From Streptomyces sp. NBC_00287 (lineage in GTDB: Bacteria > Actinomycetota > Actinomycetes > Streptomycetales > Streptomycetaceae): a stretch of DNA of 64,000 nucleotides. The notes under the pieces are model-generated. The model saw nothing but the letters and a program-made list of their open reading frames with translations. It made no database searches and was not told where the DNA came from. Of this stretch, positions 40,335 to 49,474 are shown piece by piece. How positions within the stretch are numbered: the first letter of the stretch is position 1; each line of letters opens with the position of its first letter. The position numbers and the translations under genes were made by a program. The stretch spans positions 9,114,001 to 9,178,000 of the forward strand of contig NZ_CP108053.1 in the NCBI RefSeq assembly GCF_036173105.1, in the 5' to 3' direction.

Positions 40335-42272
40335 CTACCCCGTCCCCGCGCATGCCTGCGCCTCTGTCAGGTATCGCGTCACCGGGCCCAGGGTCAGCAT
40401 TCCGCTGGAGGCGCCGGCGTGTTCTGCGTGGGCATTGCGCAGGGCAGCCTCGGCGCGTGCGGCGGTTTCGCCGTCGTCGAGGCGTACGGCGGCGCGGGCG
40501 GTCAGGCACCACAGCGCCTCCTGCATGTGGTCACGCGGTGGTTCGGGCACCGTGGCGAGGGCGGCACGGGCCTCCTCGGCCCGGTCCTGGGCGAGCAGGA
40601 CGAGGGGTCGCGCCCAGGGTCGGTACGGGCCCCAGTCGAGGTGCGGATCGGTGGGGGCGGGCCGGTCGTGCAGCAGGCGTAGCCCCAGTAGTGCGAGCGC
40701 GAACAGGCCACGGTGCAGGCCCGGCATTCCGGCCGTCCGGAGGGCGTCCTCGGCAGCGCGGTAGTGCGCTGCGGCCGTGGCGGGGGTCGGTCCACCGGGT
40801 TCCGTGCTGCGGGCGGCCGTGGCCCGGGCCCGGAACCAGCCGGTGAGGACGGAGACGAGAGGCGCCTCGGTGGTGGCGGCGAGCCGTTCGGCCGCCTCGG
40901 CGTGCGAGGCTGCGGCGTCGAGGTCGCCGAGGGATGAGGCGGATTGCAGGCGGACGAGCCGGCCGAGTACGGCGAAGTTCGGCAGCCCGTGCCCGGTGGC
41001 CAGGTCGAGGATCTCGGCGCCGATCCCGTCCCGCAGGGCTGCGAGCCCGGGGCGGGTGAAGGACTGCAGGAACACTCCGTTGAGGGCGAACGCCAGCAGG
41101 GCGGGATCGGCCAGGTCCCGTGCCAGCGCCTCGGCCTGCCGTGCCGCCTGCTGCGCGCGCTTCAGCTCGGTCCCGGACTGATCGGCGCTGCGGCTCTCGA
41201 CGGCGACCGTGGCCAGGAGGCGGGTGCGCAGGTCGGCGGGGCCGTCGGGGCCGAGTGCGGTGAGCGTGCGTTCGGCGGCTGCGACGACGGCGCGGGACTG
41301 CTCGGGGTCGTCGGCGCGACTCCAGAGGGCGGGCACGTCGTAGGCGCCGATGATCCGGGCGGTCAGCAAGGGGTCTCCCGTGCGTTCCGCGGCCTGGACG
41401 GCGGCGAGGCGGTCGCGGCGCGAGTGGACGAGCGCGTCGCCACCCGCCAGGGCGAGAGTGCGGGCCAGGTGCACGGTGGTGCGCGGGCCGAGCCGCACAC
41501 CGGGGCCGGTCCACGCGGGAGGTGCGCCTTCGAGGGGTGCGGACCGGTTGAGGATGTCCGTCTCCAGGCGCTGGAGGTCGGCACCAGGGTCGAGCCCGAG
41601 TTGATCGACGAGCATTGTTCGGGCGCGGCGGAGAGTGGCCAGCGCGTCGGCCTGGCGGCCCGCGCGGTACAGGGCGCGGGCAAGGAGCCCCCAGGCCGGC
41701 TCGCGCCACGGATGTTCGGCGACGTGGGCACCCAGTTCGGCGACGAGATCGGCCCCTTCCCCGGAGTCGAGGAGGATGCGGGCGCGCAGTTCCACCCCCT
41801 CCAACCTCAGCTCCTCCAGCCGGGTCCGCTCGCGCTGTGCCCATGCGGAGCCGGTCACGTCGGCATAGGCGGGTCCGCGCCAGTCCGCGAGTACCGCGCC
41901 GAGGTCGCTCACGGCCTCGGGGGCGCGGCGGGTGCGGGCCAGGGTGTCCTGGAACCGATGGACGTCCACGTTCTCGCGCGGCAGGCGCAGTGCGTAGCCG
42001 GGACCTTCGGTGACCAGTACGCGCGGGGGATTGCGGGGTGGCCGGTCGGGTTCGAGGGAGCGGCGCAGCGTGGCGACAAACGTACGCAGAGCGCCCACCG
42101 CGCGGGTCGGCGGATCGGTCCACAGGTCGTCGACGAGGGTGTCGGTGGTGACCATCCGTCCCTCGGCGGCGACGAGTCGGCCGAGTACCTCGCGATGGCG
42201 CGGTCCGCCCAGTTCAACCGGGCTGCCGTCGTCGTGGAAGGCCCGCACGGCACCGAGCACGTCGATTCGCAT
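40335..42272 (-). CDS. AfsR/SARP-type regulator with BTAD domain
   Basis: A protein of 645 residues. The N-terminal OmpR-like DNA-binding domain covers about 1-95 (MRIDVLGAVRAF, GGPRHREVLGRLVAAEGRMV, LWTDPPTRAVGALRTFVA, GPGYALRL). The BTAD domain follows (about 100-245: VDVHRFQDTLARTRRAPE, EHPWREPAWGLLARALYRAG, ALATLRRARTMLVDQLGLDP). The rest is a TPR-like helical array with no NB-ARC ATPase (no P-loop). SARPs usually activate secondary-metabolite clusters, but none is here; the nearest candidates are the two odd genes on either side. Confidence 0.93.
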   Translation of the reverse strand: MRIDVLGAVRAFHDDGSPVELGGPRHREVLGRLVAAEGRMVTTDTLVDDLWTDPPTRAVGALRTFVATLRRSLEPDRPPRNPPRVLVTEGPGYALRLPRENVDVHRFQDTLARTRRAPEAVSDLGAVLADWRGPAYADVTGSAWAQRERTRLEELRLEGVELRARILLDSGEGADLVAELGAHVAEHPWREPAWGLLARALYRAGRQADALATLRRARTMLVDQLGLDPGADLQRLETDILNRSAPLEGAPPAWTGPGVRLGPRTTVHLARTLALAGGDALVHSRRDRLAAVQAAERTGDPLLTARIIGAYDVPALWSRADDPEQSRAVVAAAERTLTALGPDGPADLRTRLLATVAVESRSADQSGTELKRAQQAARQAEALARDLADPALLAFALNGVFLQSFTRPGLAALRDGIGAEILDLATGHGLPNFAVLGRLVRLQSASSLGDLDAAASHAEAAERLAATTEAPLVSVLTGWFRARATAARSTEPGGPTPATAAAHYRAAEDALRTAGMPGLHRGLFALALLGLRLLHDRPAPTDPHLDWGPYRPWARPLVLLAQDRAEEARAALATVPEPPRDHMQEALWCLTARAAVRLDDGETAARAEAALRNAHAEHAGASSGMLTLGPVTRYLTEAQACAGTG

Positions 42273-42382
42273 GCGCTCATCCTCTGTGCCAGGGGTCGAC
42301 CGCGCCCAACCGTACTGATCGGCTGCTGATCGCCGTCGCCCACGCTGAGCCGGTCAGTCCCCAGCAGAAAAGATGGCCCTTC

Positions 42383-43267
42383 ATGACGCTCACCCTTCCC
42401 GGCTTCGATCACATCCGTCTGCCCGGTGCGGACGGTGTGGAGTTGGCTGCCGCTGTCGGCGGCAGCGGCAGCGGCACCCCGGTCGTGCTGTTGCACGGTT
42501 TCCCCCAGACCCACCTGATGTGGCGACACGTTGCCGAGCGGCTCGCCGACGAGCACACGGTGATCTGTCCTGACCTGCGGGGCTACGGCGCCAGCGACAA
42601 GCCGGCGGCCACCGACCCCGATGTGTACGCCAAGCGCACCATGGCCGCCGACGTGGTGACCCTGGCGGCGGCGCTCGGCCACGAGCGGTTTGCCCTCGTC
42701 GGCCATGACCGGGGCGCCCTGGTCGCCTTCCGGGCGGGTTTGGACCATCCCGAGACCATCACGCACCTGGGCATCCTCGACATCGTGCCGACGCTCGACA
42801 TGTGGAACGTCCTGCACGGCGCCTCGGCGGCGGTCGGCTACCACCTCTTTCTCATGGCGCAGCCGCCGGGCCTTCCGGAGACGATGATCGCCAACAGTGC
42901 GGACGCGTTCTTCGGCTCGTTCCTCGACGCCTGGGCCAACGACCCGAGTGCCATGCCGCAGGAGGTGAGTGCCGAGTACCTGCGGGCGAGCGCTGCGGCG
43001 GTGCCGTCGGTCGTCGCGGACTACCGGGCCTCGGCGGGCATCGACGTTCTGCACGACCAAGCGGACCTGGACGCCGGGTCGCAGCTGGCCATGCCCGTGA
43101 CGGTCATCCAGCAGGACTGGGGCGCGCAACTGGGCTACGACGCCGCCGCGGTGTGGAAGGCGTGGTCTCCGGACGTGGATCACCGGCTGACCCGAGCGGG
43201 GCACTTCATGGCCGAGGAGGCACCCGACGAGATCGCGGGGGCGATCCAGGACTTGTTGGCCCGTTGA
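42383..43267 (+). CDS. Alpha/beta hydrolase of the haloalkane dehalogenase/epoxide hydrolase group
   Basis: A protein of 294 residues divergent from the SARP gene (110 bases between starts). Motifs: VVLLHGFPQTHLMW (oxyanion HGFP), GHDRGALVAF with Asp109 as nucleophile, and TRAGHFMAEEAPDEI carrying the histidine. In true fluoroacetate dehalogenases the motif is HDRGAR, with a second Arg needed for the carboxylate; here it is Leu, so that activity is unlikely. An epoxide hydrolase or related role is more probable. Divergent placement suggests that the SARP gene may control it. Confidence 0.9.
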   Translation: MTLTLPGFDHIRLPGADGVELAAAVGGSGSGTPVVLLHGFPQTHLMWRHVAERLADEHTVICPDLRGYGASDKPAATDPDVYAKRTMAADVVTLAAALGHERFALVGHDRGALVAFRAGLDHPETITHLGILDIVPTLDMWNVLHGASAAVGYHLFLMAQPPGLPETMIANSADAFFGSFLDAWANDPSAMPQEVSAEYLRASAAAVPSVVADYRASAGIDVLHDQADLDAGSQLAMPVTVIQQDWGAQLGYDAAAVWKAWSPDVDHRLTRAGHFMAEEAPDEIAGAIQDLLAR

Positions 43268-43358
43268 GCCTGGTGTCTCTTCGCGCCCCCAGGACGGCGA
43301 AGCCGGGAGGCAAAGAACTACCGATACCGCCGCACTACCGCGCGCGGACAGGCCGAAC

Positions 43359-46300
43359 TCAGGAGCGCAGGGTGTCGCGGAGGGTCGTGGCGGAGTTGGC
43401 GAGGGATTGGAGTTCGAGGGTGCGGGGGTCGGGGGGTGGTGGGGCGCCGAAGAGGAGGAGGCTGATGAGACGGTCGAGGAGGGTGGCGGCGCGGGTGCGG
43501 TCTGCCGGGGGACCGGTGGGGAGGGTTTCGGAGAGGGTGAGGATCAGGGTGGTGGCTTCAGCCGCGGCGTCGCGTTGGTGGGTCTGCTCGGCGGCGGGGT
43601 CAGAAGTGCCGGAGACGAACGAAGTCTCGTGGTGGCGCTGGGAGAGGGCGGTGAGGGCCTCGGCGAGGTTGAGGCGGTGGTCGCCGGGGAGAGCCGTATA
43701 GACGCGGCGGAGCAGGTTGGCGGCGCGGACGCTGGGGGTGGAGTCGGGTGAGCCGAAGGAGGCCACTCCGATCAGGCGGGCCAGGTGGGGCGCGATGCGG
43801 GAGAGTTCGGTGGCGGGCGCGGCGTGTACCAGGGGGTCGAGGAGTGTGAGGGCTTCGGCGGCGGCCTGTCGCTGGCGGGCCAGTTCGGCGGGTTGGTCGG
43901 GGCATCCGGGGACGAAGGCGGTCTCGTGGTGGCGGACGGCCAGGGCGACAAGGGCCTCGGCGAGGTTGAGGCGGTGATCGCCGGGGAGAGCGGCGTAGAC
44001 GTGGCGGAGCAGGTTGGTGGCGCGGACGCTGGGGGTGGAGTCGGGTGAGCCGAAGGAGGCGACTCCGATCAGGCGGGCCAGGTGGGGCGCGATGCGGGAG
44101 AGTTCGGTGGCGGGCGCGGCGTGTACCAGGGGGTCGAGGAGTGTGAGGGCTTCGGCGGCGGCTTGGCGCTGGTGGGCGAGTTCGGCGGGTGGGTCGGGGT
44201 TGCCCGGGCGGAAGGCGGCCTCGTGGTGGAGTTGTGCCTCGTTCGTCCAGACGGCGGCGATGTCGAGGGTGTGGTCGCCGGGGAGGCGGGCGTAGAGGTC
44301 GCGGGCCAGGGCCGCTGCGGCGGTGGCGTCGGTGATGACGGGGGCGCCGAAGGCCAGGTAGCCGGGCAGGTCGGCGATGCGGGAGGCGAGGTCGGGGGCG
44401 GGCGGCTGTTCTGCGGCCAGGAATTGATAGATCTGCCAGGCGTTCTGGGCAGCGGCCAGTTGGAGCGGGACGTCGGTGGGGTGGGCGGCGCGGGCGACGG
44501 CGTGGAATTTCTCGGCGGCGGCGGAGAGTTCGGCGGTGCCCAGCTCGGGGGTGTCGAGACGGGCCTGGCGAAATTCGTCCAGGGTCTCGCGGGTGAGGGA
44601 CCGGGCGATGGTGGTCTCGCCCTTGCGGAGTCGGTCGACGGCCAGGTCCGTGTAGGCGGCCCACAGCCTGTCGTACCAGGTGGGACAGGCAGGTTTGCCG
44701 GTGCGTTCGGGGTCGAGCGCGGTCCGGTAGTCGAGGACGAGCGGGGCGTCGGAGCCTGGAGTGTGGATCTCCAGCCGGCCGGTGTGGCCGTCCGAGCGCA
44801 GGAACTCGCCGCTGACCAGGGGCAGGGTGTCCAGGTCCGGGGTGTCGCCGCTTTCGTCGGTGATGCGGGCGCGGTACTTGCGTCCTTGGTGGCTGAACCA
44901 GATGCGGAAGCGGGTGCCGTCCGGGGCCTGGAACACATGGGACGAGCCGTGCTCCAGGACGGCCGGCAGGTGGGTGTTGGCCTGCAGGATCCGGGTGCGG
45001 AAGTCGTCGAAGGCACCGGCCGAGGCCTCGGCGGCGTACACGAACCCCAGGGTGTCCAGGGCGGGTAGGAAGGGCGGAGGTGGCGGCGGAGTGTACGCGG
45101 CGGGGGCGCGGTAGACGGCCAGGTGGATGCCGAGGTGGGACAGGTCGGCGAAGATCCACGGGCCGGGTGCGGTGAAGGAGCCGTCACGGGTGACGCGCAG
45201 GTTGAGTTTGTCGGCGCCCTCACCCTTCCACGCGAGATGGAGCAAGCCGGCCGCGGAGCCGAGGGCGGGCGGTTGGGTACTGATCTCCGGGAGGGAGACT
45301 TTGGACGCGATCCCGTCGATGCCGAAGTCGCCGGCGGTGCTGGCGTACAGCCCGACGCGGGCGACGTTGAGGTTCTCGTTCCCGGATCCGCGCCAGCCGA
45401 GATACAGCAGGTCGTCGTGGGTGGTGAGGGCCGGGCCGTGGGTACTGTCCTCGGCGAAGATGTGCTTGCCGTGGAACGTCAGGCCGTCGTCGTCGGAGAA
45501 CGCGAGGTTGAGTTCCTCGTTGCCGGAGCCGCGCCAGCCCAGGAACAGCCGTCCCGAGTTGGAGGTCAGCGCCGGGGCGCCGTCGCTGGTGTCGCCGAGG
45601 ACGGTCTTCCGCTCGATGCCCTCGATGTCGTACCTGCCCGCGGTGCTGCCGATCAGCACGACCCGGGCCACATTCAGCTGCTGCTCTCCCTCGCCCGTCC
45701 AGGCGAGGTAGACGCGGCCGTTGTGGGCGGCCAGCGCGGGCGCCATGTCGGAGTGGTCGCCGAGAGTCGTGGCGGAAGAGAACGTGCGCCCGTCGTCGGC
45801 GGAGACGGCGAGGTTGAGCTGGTTGTTCCCGGCGCCCTTCCAGGCCAGGTAGAGCAGGCCGTTCTGGGAGGCGATGGCCGGAGCGACCTCGGTGGTGAAT
45901 CCATGGGTGACGACGCCCTGGAGCCCCTCGACGCCGTCGATGCCCAACAGCGTGGTGGTCTGCGCCGTCCCGACGCTGATGTTCTCGTTGCCCGAGCCCT
46001 TCCACGCCACATACAGGCGGCCCTTGTGCTCGCACACCGCCGGTCCGTGCGAGCTGGACTGCTCCTCGACGGTCTTCTTCTCCGCCGGACGCAGGTTCGC
46101 GCCCGCCATGATGCCGCGGTGGACCCCGAGGTTGACCGAGGACATCTTCTCGGCGAACGGGTCCTCGTCGGGGTCGTATCTGTTGACGGCATACGGATCG
46201 AGCTGCAGATCGGGCCAGGGCTCGAACCTGATCAGGTCGGCGAAGGCGACCTCGGCGCCGGTCGGGATGAGCGTGGTGGCCTGGGCGCGAGAGGTCTGCT

Positions 46301-47516
46301 CCCAACTGTTGACACCGATGTCGAACTCGTCCTTGCCGTAGCCGCTGTTGAGGAAGTTGCCTCCGGCCGTCAGCAGGAACGACGGCGAGTGGTAGTAGAT
46401 CTCGAGGCCACCGTCGGCGTCGTCGGGTGACGCGGTGAGGCGAGGACGGCTGCCGTGGAAGAAGCGGTGCAGCGCGGGCGGCGTCGTGCGGTCCATCGCG
46501 ATCAGGTAGGCCGCGGCCGGCGGACGGTAGGAGCTCGTCCCCGCGATCAGCGCGTTGTCGGTGAGGGAGGCCGGGAAGCGGGCGGGATTCCCGGCAAAGT
46601 CGATGAAACCCGTATACGCGGCGAACATGCCCGTCACCTGGTCGCCGAAATTGGAGAACAGGTCGTTGCGATCGTTCGCGGTGTGGTTGATCCGGTGCTG
46701 CTGACGCCGGAAGGGGCTCACGCGGCGTCCCCGGTTGCTGGAGACGGCGTATTTGACCATGGTGTAGTCGAGCAGGACCCGGGCAGCCGTGCGGATCTGG
46801 TCGTCTCGCGCGAAGTCGTATAGGTTGAACAACGGGTGCAGTGCGAGGCGGGCGTAGGGCCGGGAGTTGAATTCCAGGAAGTCGTGTTTGGCGACCCGCT
46901 GCAGGTATCCCAGGAGCCAGTCGCGCAGCCCGTTCTTCTCGTTGTCGTACTGGACGTCGGAATTCCGGTCATGCAGGAGCTGGTTGTAGAGGTACCGGCA
47001 GCTCTCGATCATGAGCAGATGGTTCTCGGTCTCGGGGACGTCGATGTTGAGGAACGTCACCTCGTAGATCTCGATCTCCGGGCGGTGGCCGCCCGACATG
47101 TGGCCGGGGATCAGCGTGCCGAGGATGAAGTCGTGGTCCTCGGCGCCGAACAGGTCGGGGTAGCGGCAGACAGCCGTCAGCAGACCCTTGAGCGCGATGT
47201 CGTAGTCGCGTCTCGTACCGACCTCGCCCTTTCCCGGGTGCCATTGCCGCAGCACCTTGGGGACGAGGGTGCGACTGGGCTCGGCGCCGGGGGCGGCGAA
47301 TACCGGGTCCGCGGCCGCGGCGTGGAGATGGGCAATGAGCGCGGTGGCGGCGTTCTCATCGAACTCCCTGCCGCCCGCCTGAACGAAACCGGCCAGAGGA
47401 TGTGTATGGGCGTAATGGCGAGCGATTCCCAGAGCCCGTGCCCGATGGCTGGCGTAAGCCGCCTCCGGGGTGCCGTTCAACGCCGTAGCGTCTAAATAAG
47501 AGTCGGGGATGGGCAT
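43359..47516 (-). CDS. 1385-residue multidomain protein: unknown N-domain, Asp-box beta-propeller, C-terminal 99-residue repeats
   Basis: The RBS AAGGTGAT lies eight bases before ATG 47516, and there is no signal peptide. Residues 1-480 are an unrecognised domain (FLNIDVPETENHLLMIES; CRYLYNQLLHDRN). Residues 485-800 contain six repeats beginning near 489, 544, 592, 646, 694 and 748, spaced alternately about 54 and 48. Each reads roughly xPALxxxxGxLYLAWxGxGNExLNxA, some followed by Asp-boxes (SADDGRTF, SDDDGLTF): a six-bladed propeller. A PPPPPP linker (about 810), another unknown domain, and three 99-residue helical repeats (from about 1071, 1170, 1269) follow. Leu8 is TTA (47493-47495). Sialidase catalytic arginines were not found; the function is unknown. 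Confidence 0.85.
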   Translation of the reverse strand: MPIPDSYLDATALNGTPEAAYASHRARALGIARHYAHTHPLAGFVQAGGREFDENAATALIAHLHAAAADPVFAAPGAEPSRTLVPKVLRQWHPGKGEVGTRRDYDIALKGLLTAVCRYPDLFGAEDHDFILGTLIPGHMSGGHRPEIEIYEVTFLNIDVPETENHLLMIESCRYLYNQLLHDRNSDVQYDNEKNGLRDWLLGYLQRVAKHDFLEFNSRPYARLALHPLFNLYDFARDDQIRTAARVLLDYTMVKYAVSSNRGRRVSPFRRQQHRINHTANDRNDLFSNFGDQVTGMFAAYTGFIDFAGNPARFPASLTDNALIAGTSSYRPPAAAYLIAMDRTTPPALHRFFHGSRPRLTASPDDADGGLEIYYHSPSFLLTAGGNFLNSGYGKDEFDIGVNSWEQTSRAQATTLIPTGAEVAFADLIRFEPWPDLQLDPYAVNRYDPDEDPFAEKMSSVNLGVHRGIMAGANLRPAEKKTVEEQSSSHGPAVCEHKGRLYVAWKGSGNENISVGTAQTTTLLGIDGVEGLQGVVTHGFTTEVAPAIASQNGLLYLAWKGAGNNQLNLAVSADDGRTFSSATTLGDHSDMAPALAAHNGRVYLAWTGEGEQQLNVARVVLIGSTAGRYDIEGIERKTVLGDTSDGAPALTSNSGRLFLGWRGSGNEELNLAFSDDDGLTFHGKHIFAEDSTHGPALTTHDDLLYLGWRGSGNENLNVARVGLYASTAGDFGIDGIASKVSLPEISTQPPALGSAAGLLHLAWKGEGADKLNLRVTRDGSFTAPGPWIFADLSHLGIHLAVYRAPAAYTPPPPPPFLPALDTLGFVYAAEASAGAFDDFRTRILQANTHLPAVLEHGSSHVFQAPDGTRFRIWFSHQGRKYRARITDESGDTPDLDTLPLVSGEFLRSDGHTGRLEIHTPGSDAPLVLDYRTALDPERTGKPACPTWYDRLWAAYTDLAVDRLRKGETTIARSLTRETLDEFRQARLDTPELGTAELSAAAEKFHAVARAAHPTDVPLQLAAAQNAWQIYQFLAAEQPPAPDLASRIADLPGYLAFGAPVITDATAAAALARDLYARLPGDHTLDIAAVWTNEAQLHHEAAFRPGNPDPPAELAHQRQAAAEALTLLDPLVHAAPATELSRIAPHLARLIGVASFGSPDSTPSVRATNLLRHVYAALPGDHRLNLAEALVALAVRHHETAFVPGCPDQPAELARQRQAAAEALTLLDPLVHAAPATELSRIAPHLARLIGVASFGSPDSTPSVRAANLLRRVYTALPGDHRLNLAEALTALSQRHHETSFVSGTSDPAAEQTHQRDAAAEATTLILTLSETLPTGPPADRTRAATLLDRLISLLLFGAPPPPDPRTLELQSLANSATTLRDTLRS
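43655..44197 (-). repeat. Near-identical 297-bp tandem duplication inside the 1385-residue gene
   Basis: Two copies offset by exactly 297 bp (43655-43900 and 43952-44197) are over 90% identical. About 140 bp of each (from about 43721 and 44018) differ by one base. They encode the 99-residue unit with ALTLLDPLVHAAPATELSR and IAPHLARLIGVASFGSPDS. A third, more diverged unit lies at each flank. Such identity implies a recent duplication or gene conversion. Confidence 0.85.
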
Positions 47517-47939
47517 CGTCGCATCACCTTAGCCACGTACGTTGACGTCACTGCACCCTGGCTGCGAACTCAACACCCGCGCTGCAATTCTCGTCAAGGG
47601 TGAGAAGTACGACCCGAGTTGACGGTGGTTCCACCCCTTACTGGAGGGCGGGCCTTGGGAATGGGTGTACGGGCGCCTGCTCGGAGGAGGCCGAGAAGTT
47701 CGCCTGGACGACCAAGCGGCGGGGTGGTCCGATTTCGGGCTTGCACCATCGGCATCGAAGTCGGCCAGGGGGAAAGCCCGGGGGTTGTTGGTGATCTTCA
47801 CTCGGTGAGGTGGAAGGCGGGCGGCTGGGGCCGTTTCCTGCTGTGACTCACGGCCCGGCGTAGTGGCGCTCCGAGTCTGCTGCGAGGGGAAGACTTGGTC
47901 GTTCTGCGCGGCAACAGCGCTTCGGGGAAGTCGTCCGTC
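47517..47939. other. Leader/promoter region of the 1385-residue gene
   Basis: About 420 bases between the long gene and the transposase relic, without a supportable gene. Frames here are open on both strands but contain no known motif. The promoter for the long gene must lie here. Sequence near 47600-47640 is slightly AT-richer. Confidence 0.4.
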
Positions 47940-48185
47940 ACGGCCGGCCTCCCGCCCATTGAGGGTCCAAACAGGCCAGCTCAATCTCGCTGAACCGGTG
48001 GATCACGTCCCGGACGGTGTCCTCGTCGGCCTGGACCGGCTGCGCGATCGCCGGGACCGGGCGCCGTCGCCCGGCGAGGCCGGCAGCATCATCGCCCGCC
48101 GGTACCGCACCGAACTGGTGCTTCCCCGACGAACGATCCGCTGCAGCTTCTGCCCCTCCTGCTCGGTCAGTCGGCGAACCCTCAC
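47940..48185 (-). mobile_element. Relic of an IS630-type transposase (N-terminal part, frameshifted)
   Basis: Reading leftward from GTG 48185: VRVRRLTEQEGQKLQRIVRR, GSTSSVRYRRAMMLP in one frame; then, after a frameshift near 48065, PAIAQPVQADEDTVRDVIHR, FSEIELACLDPQWAGGRP in another. This is the N-terminal HTH region of IS630-family transposases. The DDE half is missing, and no inverted repeats are visible. Its missing C-terminal half is of the same type as the relic at 31330, but the two are far apart and need not come from one copy. Confidence 0.75.
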
Positions 48186-48205
48186 CGGTGACTGCGTACC
48201 GCCTG

Positions 48206-48649
48206 TTAGGCCTGGCCCAACAGTCGGCGTCTGCGCTCCGCCGAGGTCTCCCCGGCACGCACGTACTTCCACTCACGCACAAGCTCGGCGGTGGTTATCC
48301 GGCACAGAATTCCCTTGTGGTCAATTCCCCGGACCTCAACGAGCCATGAGCCGTCGGCGACTCGGAACACCTTGCGTGCGGGTGTGTCCCCCGAGGCGAC
48401 GCTGACCCCTTTGGGGACATACTCCATGGCGAGCTTGCGTGCCAGTCTGTCAGCCGCCGCACGACCTCCGTCCGAGACAGCATGCGTTGCGACGAGCTGC
48501 CATCGATGGTCTTCCTCGTAACCGGGGCAGGTCTCGGCCTCCACGAGGACGACCCACCGAGCTTCCTTCGGAACCGCGTCATTGATCACAGCCGCAACGT
48601 AGTGCCTGGTGCCTTCGCAACTGAAGGCCCGCAAGGGGGAGTCGACCAT
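48206..48649 (-). CDS. Hypothetical protein, 147 residues
   Basis: From ATG 48649 (ATG 48664 possible). The sequence is soluble and mixed alpha/beta: SPLRAFSCEGTRHYVAAVIN, EARWVVLVEAETCPGY, then a tail WKYVRAGETSAERRRRLLG. Codon use is less GC-biased than neighbours. I do not recognise a family. The stop lies 20 bases from the transposase relic. It could be an accessory gene that arrived with the insertion. Confidence 0.6.
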   Translation of the reverse strand: MVDSPLRAFSCEGTRHYVAAVINDAVPKEARWVVLVEAETCPGYEEDHRWQLVATHAVSDGGRAAADRLARKLAMEYVPKGVSVASGDTPARKVFRVADGSWLVEVRGIDHKGILCRITTAELVREWKYVRAGETSAERRRRLLGQA

Positions 48650-48864
48650 GACTGGCGTCCTCATCCGCTTGCACCAAGGGTCGACCGGGACCGAGCTGCG
48701 GCATCGGACCTCCGACCAGTTTCGTCTGGATCAGCCGGTCGTCGGGCAACGCAGTGGGTCCACCTGCGGGCGGTTGTACGGGGGCGTGCTGGGGGGAGCA
48801 GGCTGTGCCGTCGGCGACGTAGCAGCAAATATCCCGCGGCCGGCTGCCCGGCACATGGCACTGA

Positions 48865-49425
48865 TCAGTCGGCTGCCGCCAATGCCGTGCGCGCAGCGGT
48901 GAGGATCTCCTCGGAGAGCGGGGAACCGTTGGTGGCTCGGGCCAGGACGAGTGCGCCGAACATGGTGCACAGCCGCGTGATGCCGTCCTGGTCCTCGGTG
49001 GCGAGCCACTCGGCGAAGTCGCGCACGCCCTCGGTGTAGGTCCGACGGGCCTCATGGTCTTCGCCCTCGCGCGCCATGTCGGTGGCGAGTGCGGCGACGG
49101 GACACCCGTCCGCCGGGCTGTCGCGGTGTTCGGGGGAGAGGTAGGTGTCGATCATCGCCTGCTGGGCGGCGCCGCGCTGCCCGCCGTGCTGTTCGAGTCC
49201 CTCCACATAGTGCTGGGTGAGTTCGTCGAAGGCGTGGGCTGTGGCTTCGTCGATGAGCGCCTCCTTGGAGGCGAACTGCTTGTAGAAGCCGCCGTGCGTC
49301 AGGCCGGCCGCCTTCATGAGGTCGGCGACACTGACGTGCGTCCCCTGTTCCCGGAAGAGGCGAGACGCGGTTTCCACGACCCTTCGGCGGTTCGCCTGCG
49401 CCTGCGCCTGCGATACGCGGCCCAT
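48865..49425 (-). CDS. TetR-family transcriptional regulator
   Basis: A protein of 186 residues from ATG 49425 with a strong RBS (GGGAGGTGG). The HTH is RRRVVETASRLFREQGTHVS then VADLMKAAGLTHGGFYKQFA (recognition helix GLTHGGFYKQF). The C-terminal ligand domain contains GCPVAALATDMARE, typical of the subgroup with a Cys near the ligand pocket. It lies opposite a decayed SDR gene with a clean palindrome between the two. Confidence 0.94.
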   Translation of the reverse strand: MGRVSQAQAQANRRRVVETASRLFREQGTHVSVADLMKAAGLTHGGFYKQFASKEALIDEATAHAFDELTQHYVEGLEQHGGQRGAAQQAMIDTYLSPEHRDSPADGCPVAALATDMAREGEDHEARRTYTEGVRDFAEWLATEDQDGITRLCTMFGALVLARATNGSPLSEEILTAARTALAAAD

Positions 49426-49474
49426 TGGCCACCTCCCGTTTGGATGTCGACTGGCATCTATTCTAGCAACGTGT

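Noticed and set aside
40335..42272. A secondary-metabolite cluster around the SARP gene
   Set aside because: No polyketide, NRPS, terpene or RiPP genes are within 20 kb on either side; a SARP alone does not make a cluster.
42383..43267. Fluoroacetate dehalogenase
   Set aside because: The nucleophile motif is HDRGAL instead of HDRGAR; the second carboxylate-binding Arg is missing.
43655..44197. CRISPR-like or mobile repeat
   Set aside because: The repeats are in frame, 297 bp long, and encode protein repeats; there are no spacers.
43359..47516. Calling the 1385-residue protein a sialidase
   Set aside because: Asp-boxes and blades are present, but the arginine triad and FRIP-type motif of sialidases were not found, and no signal peptide exists.
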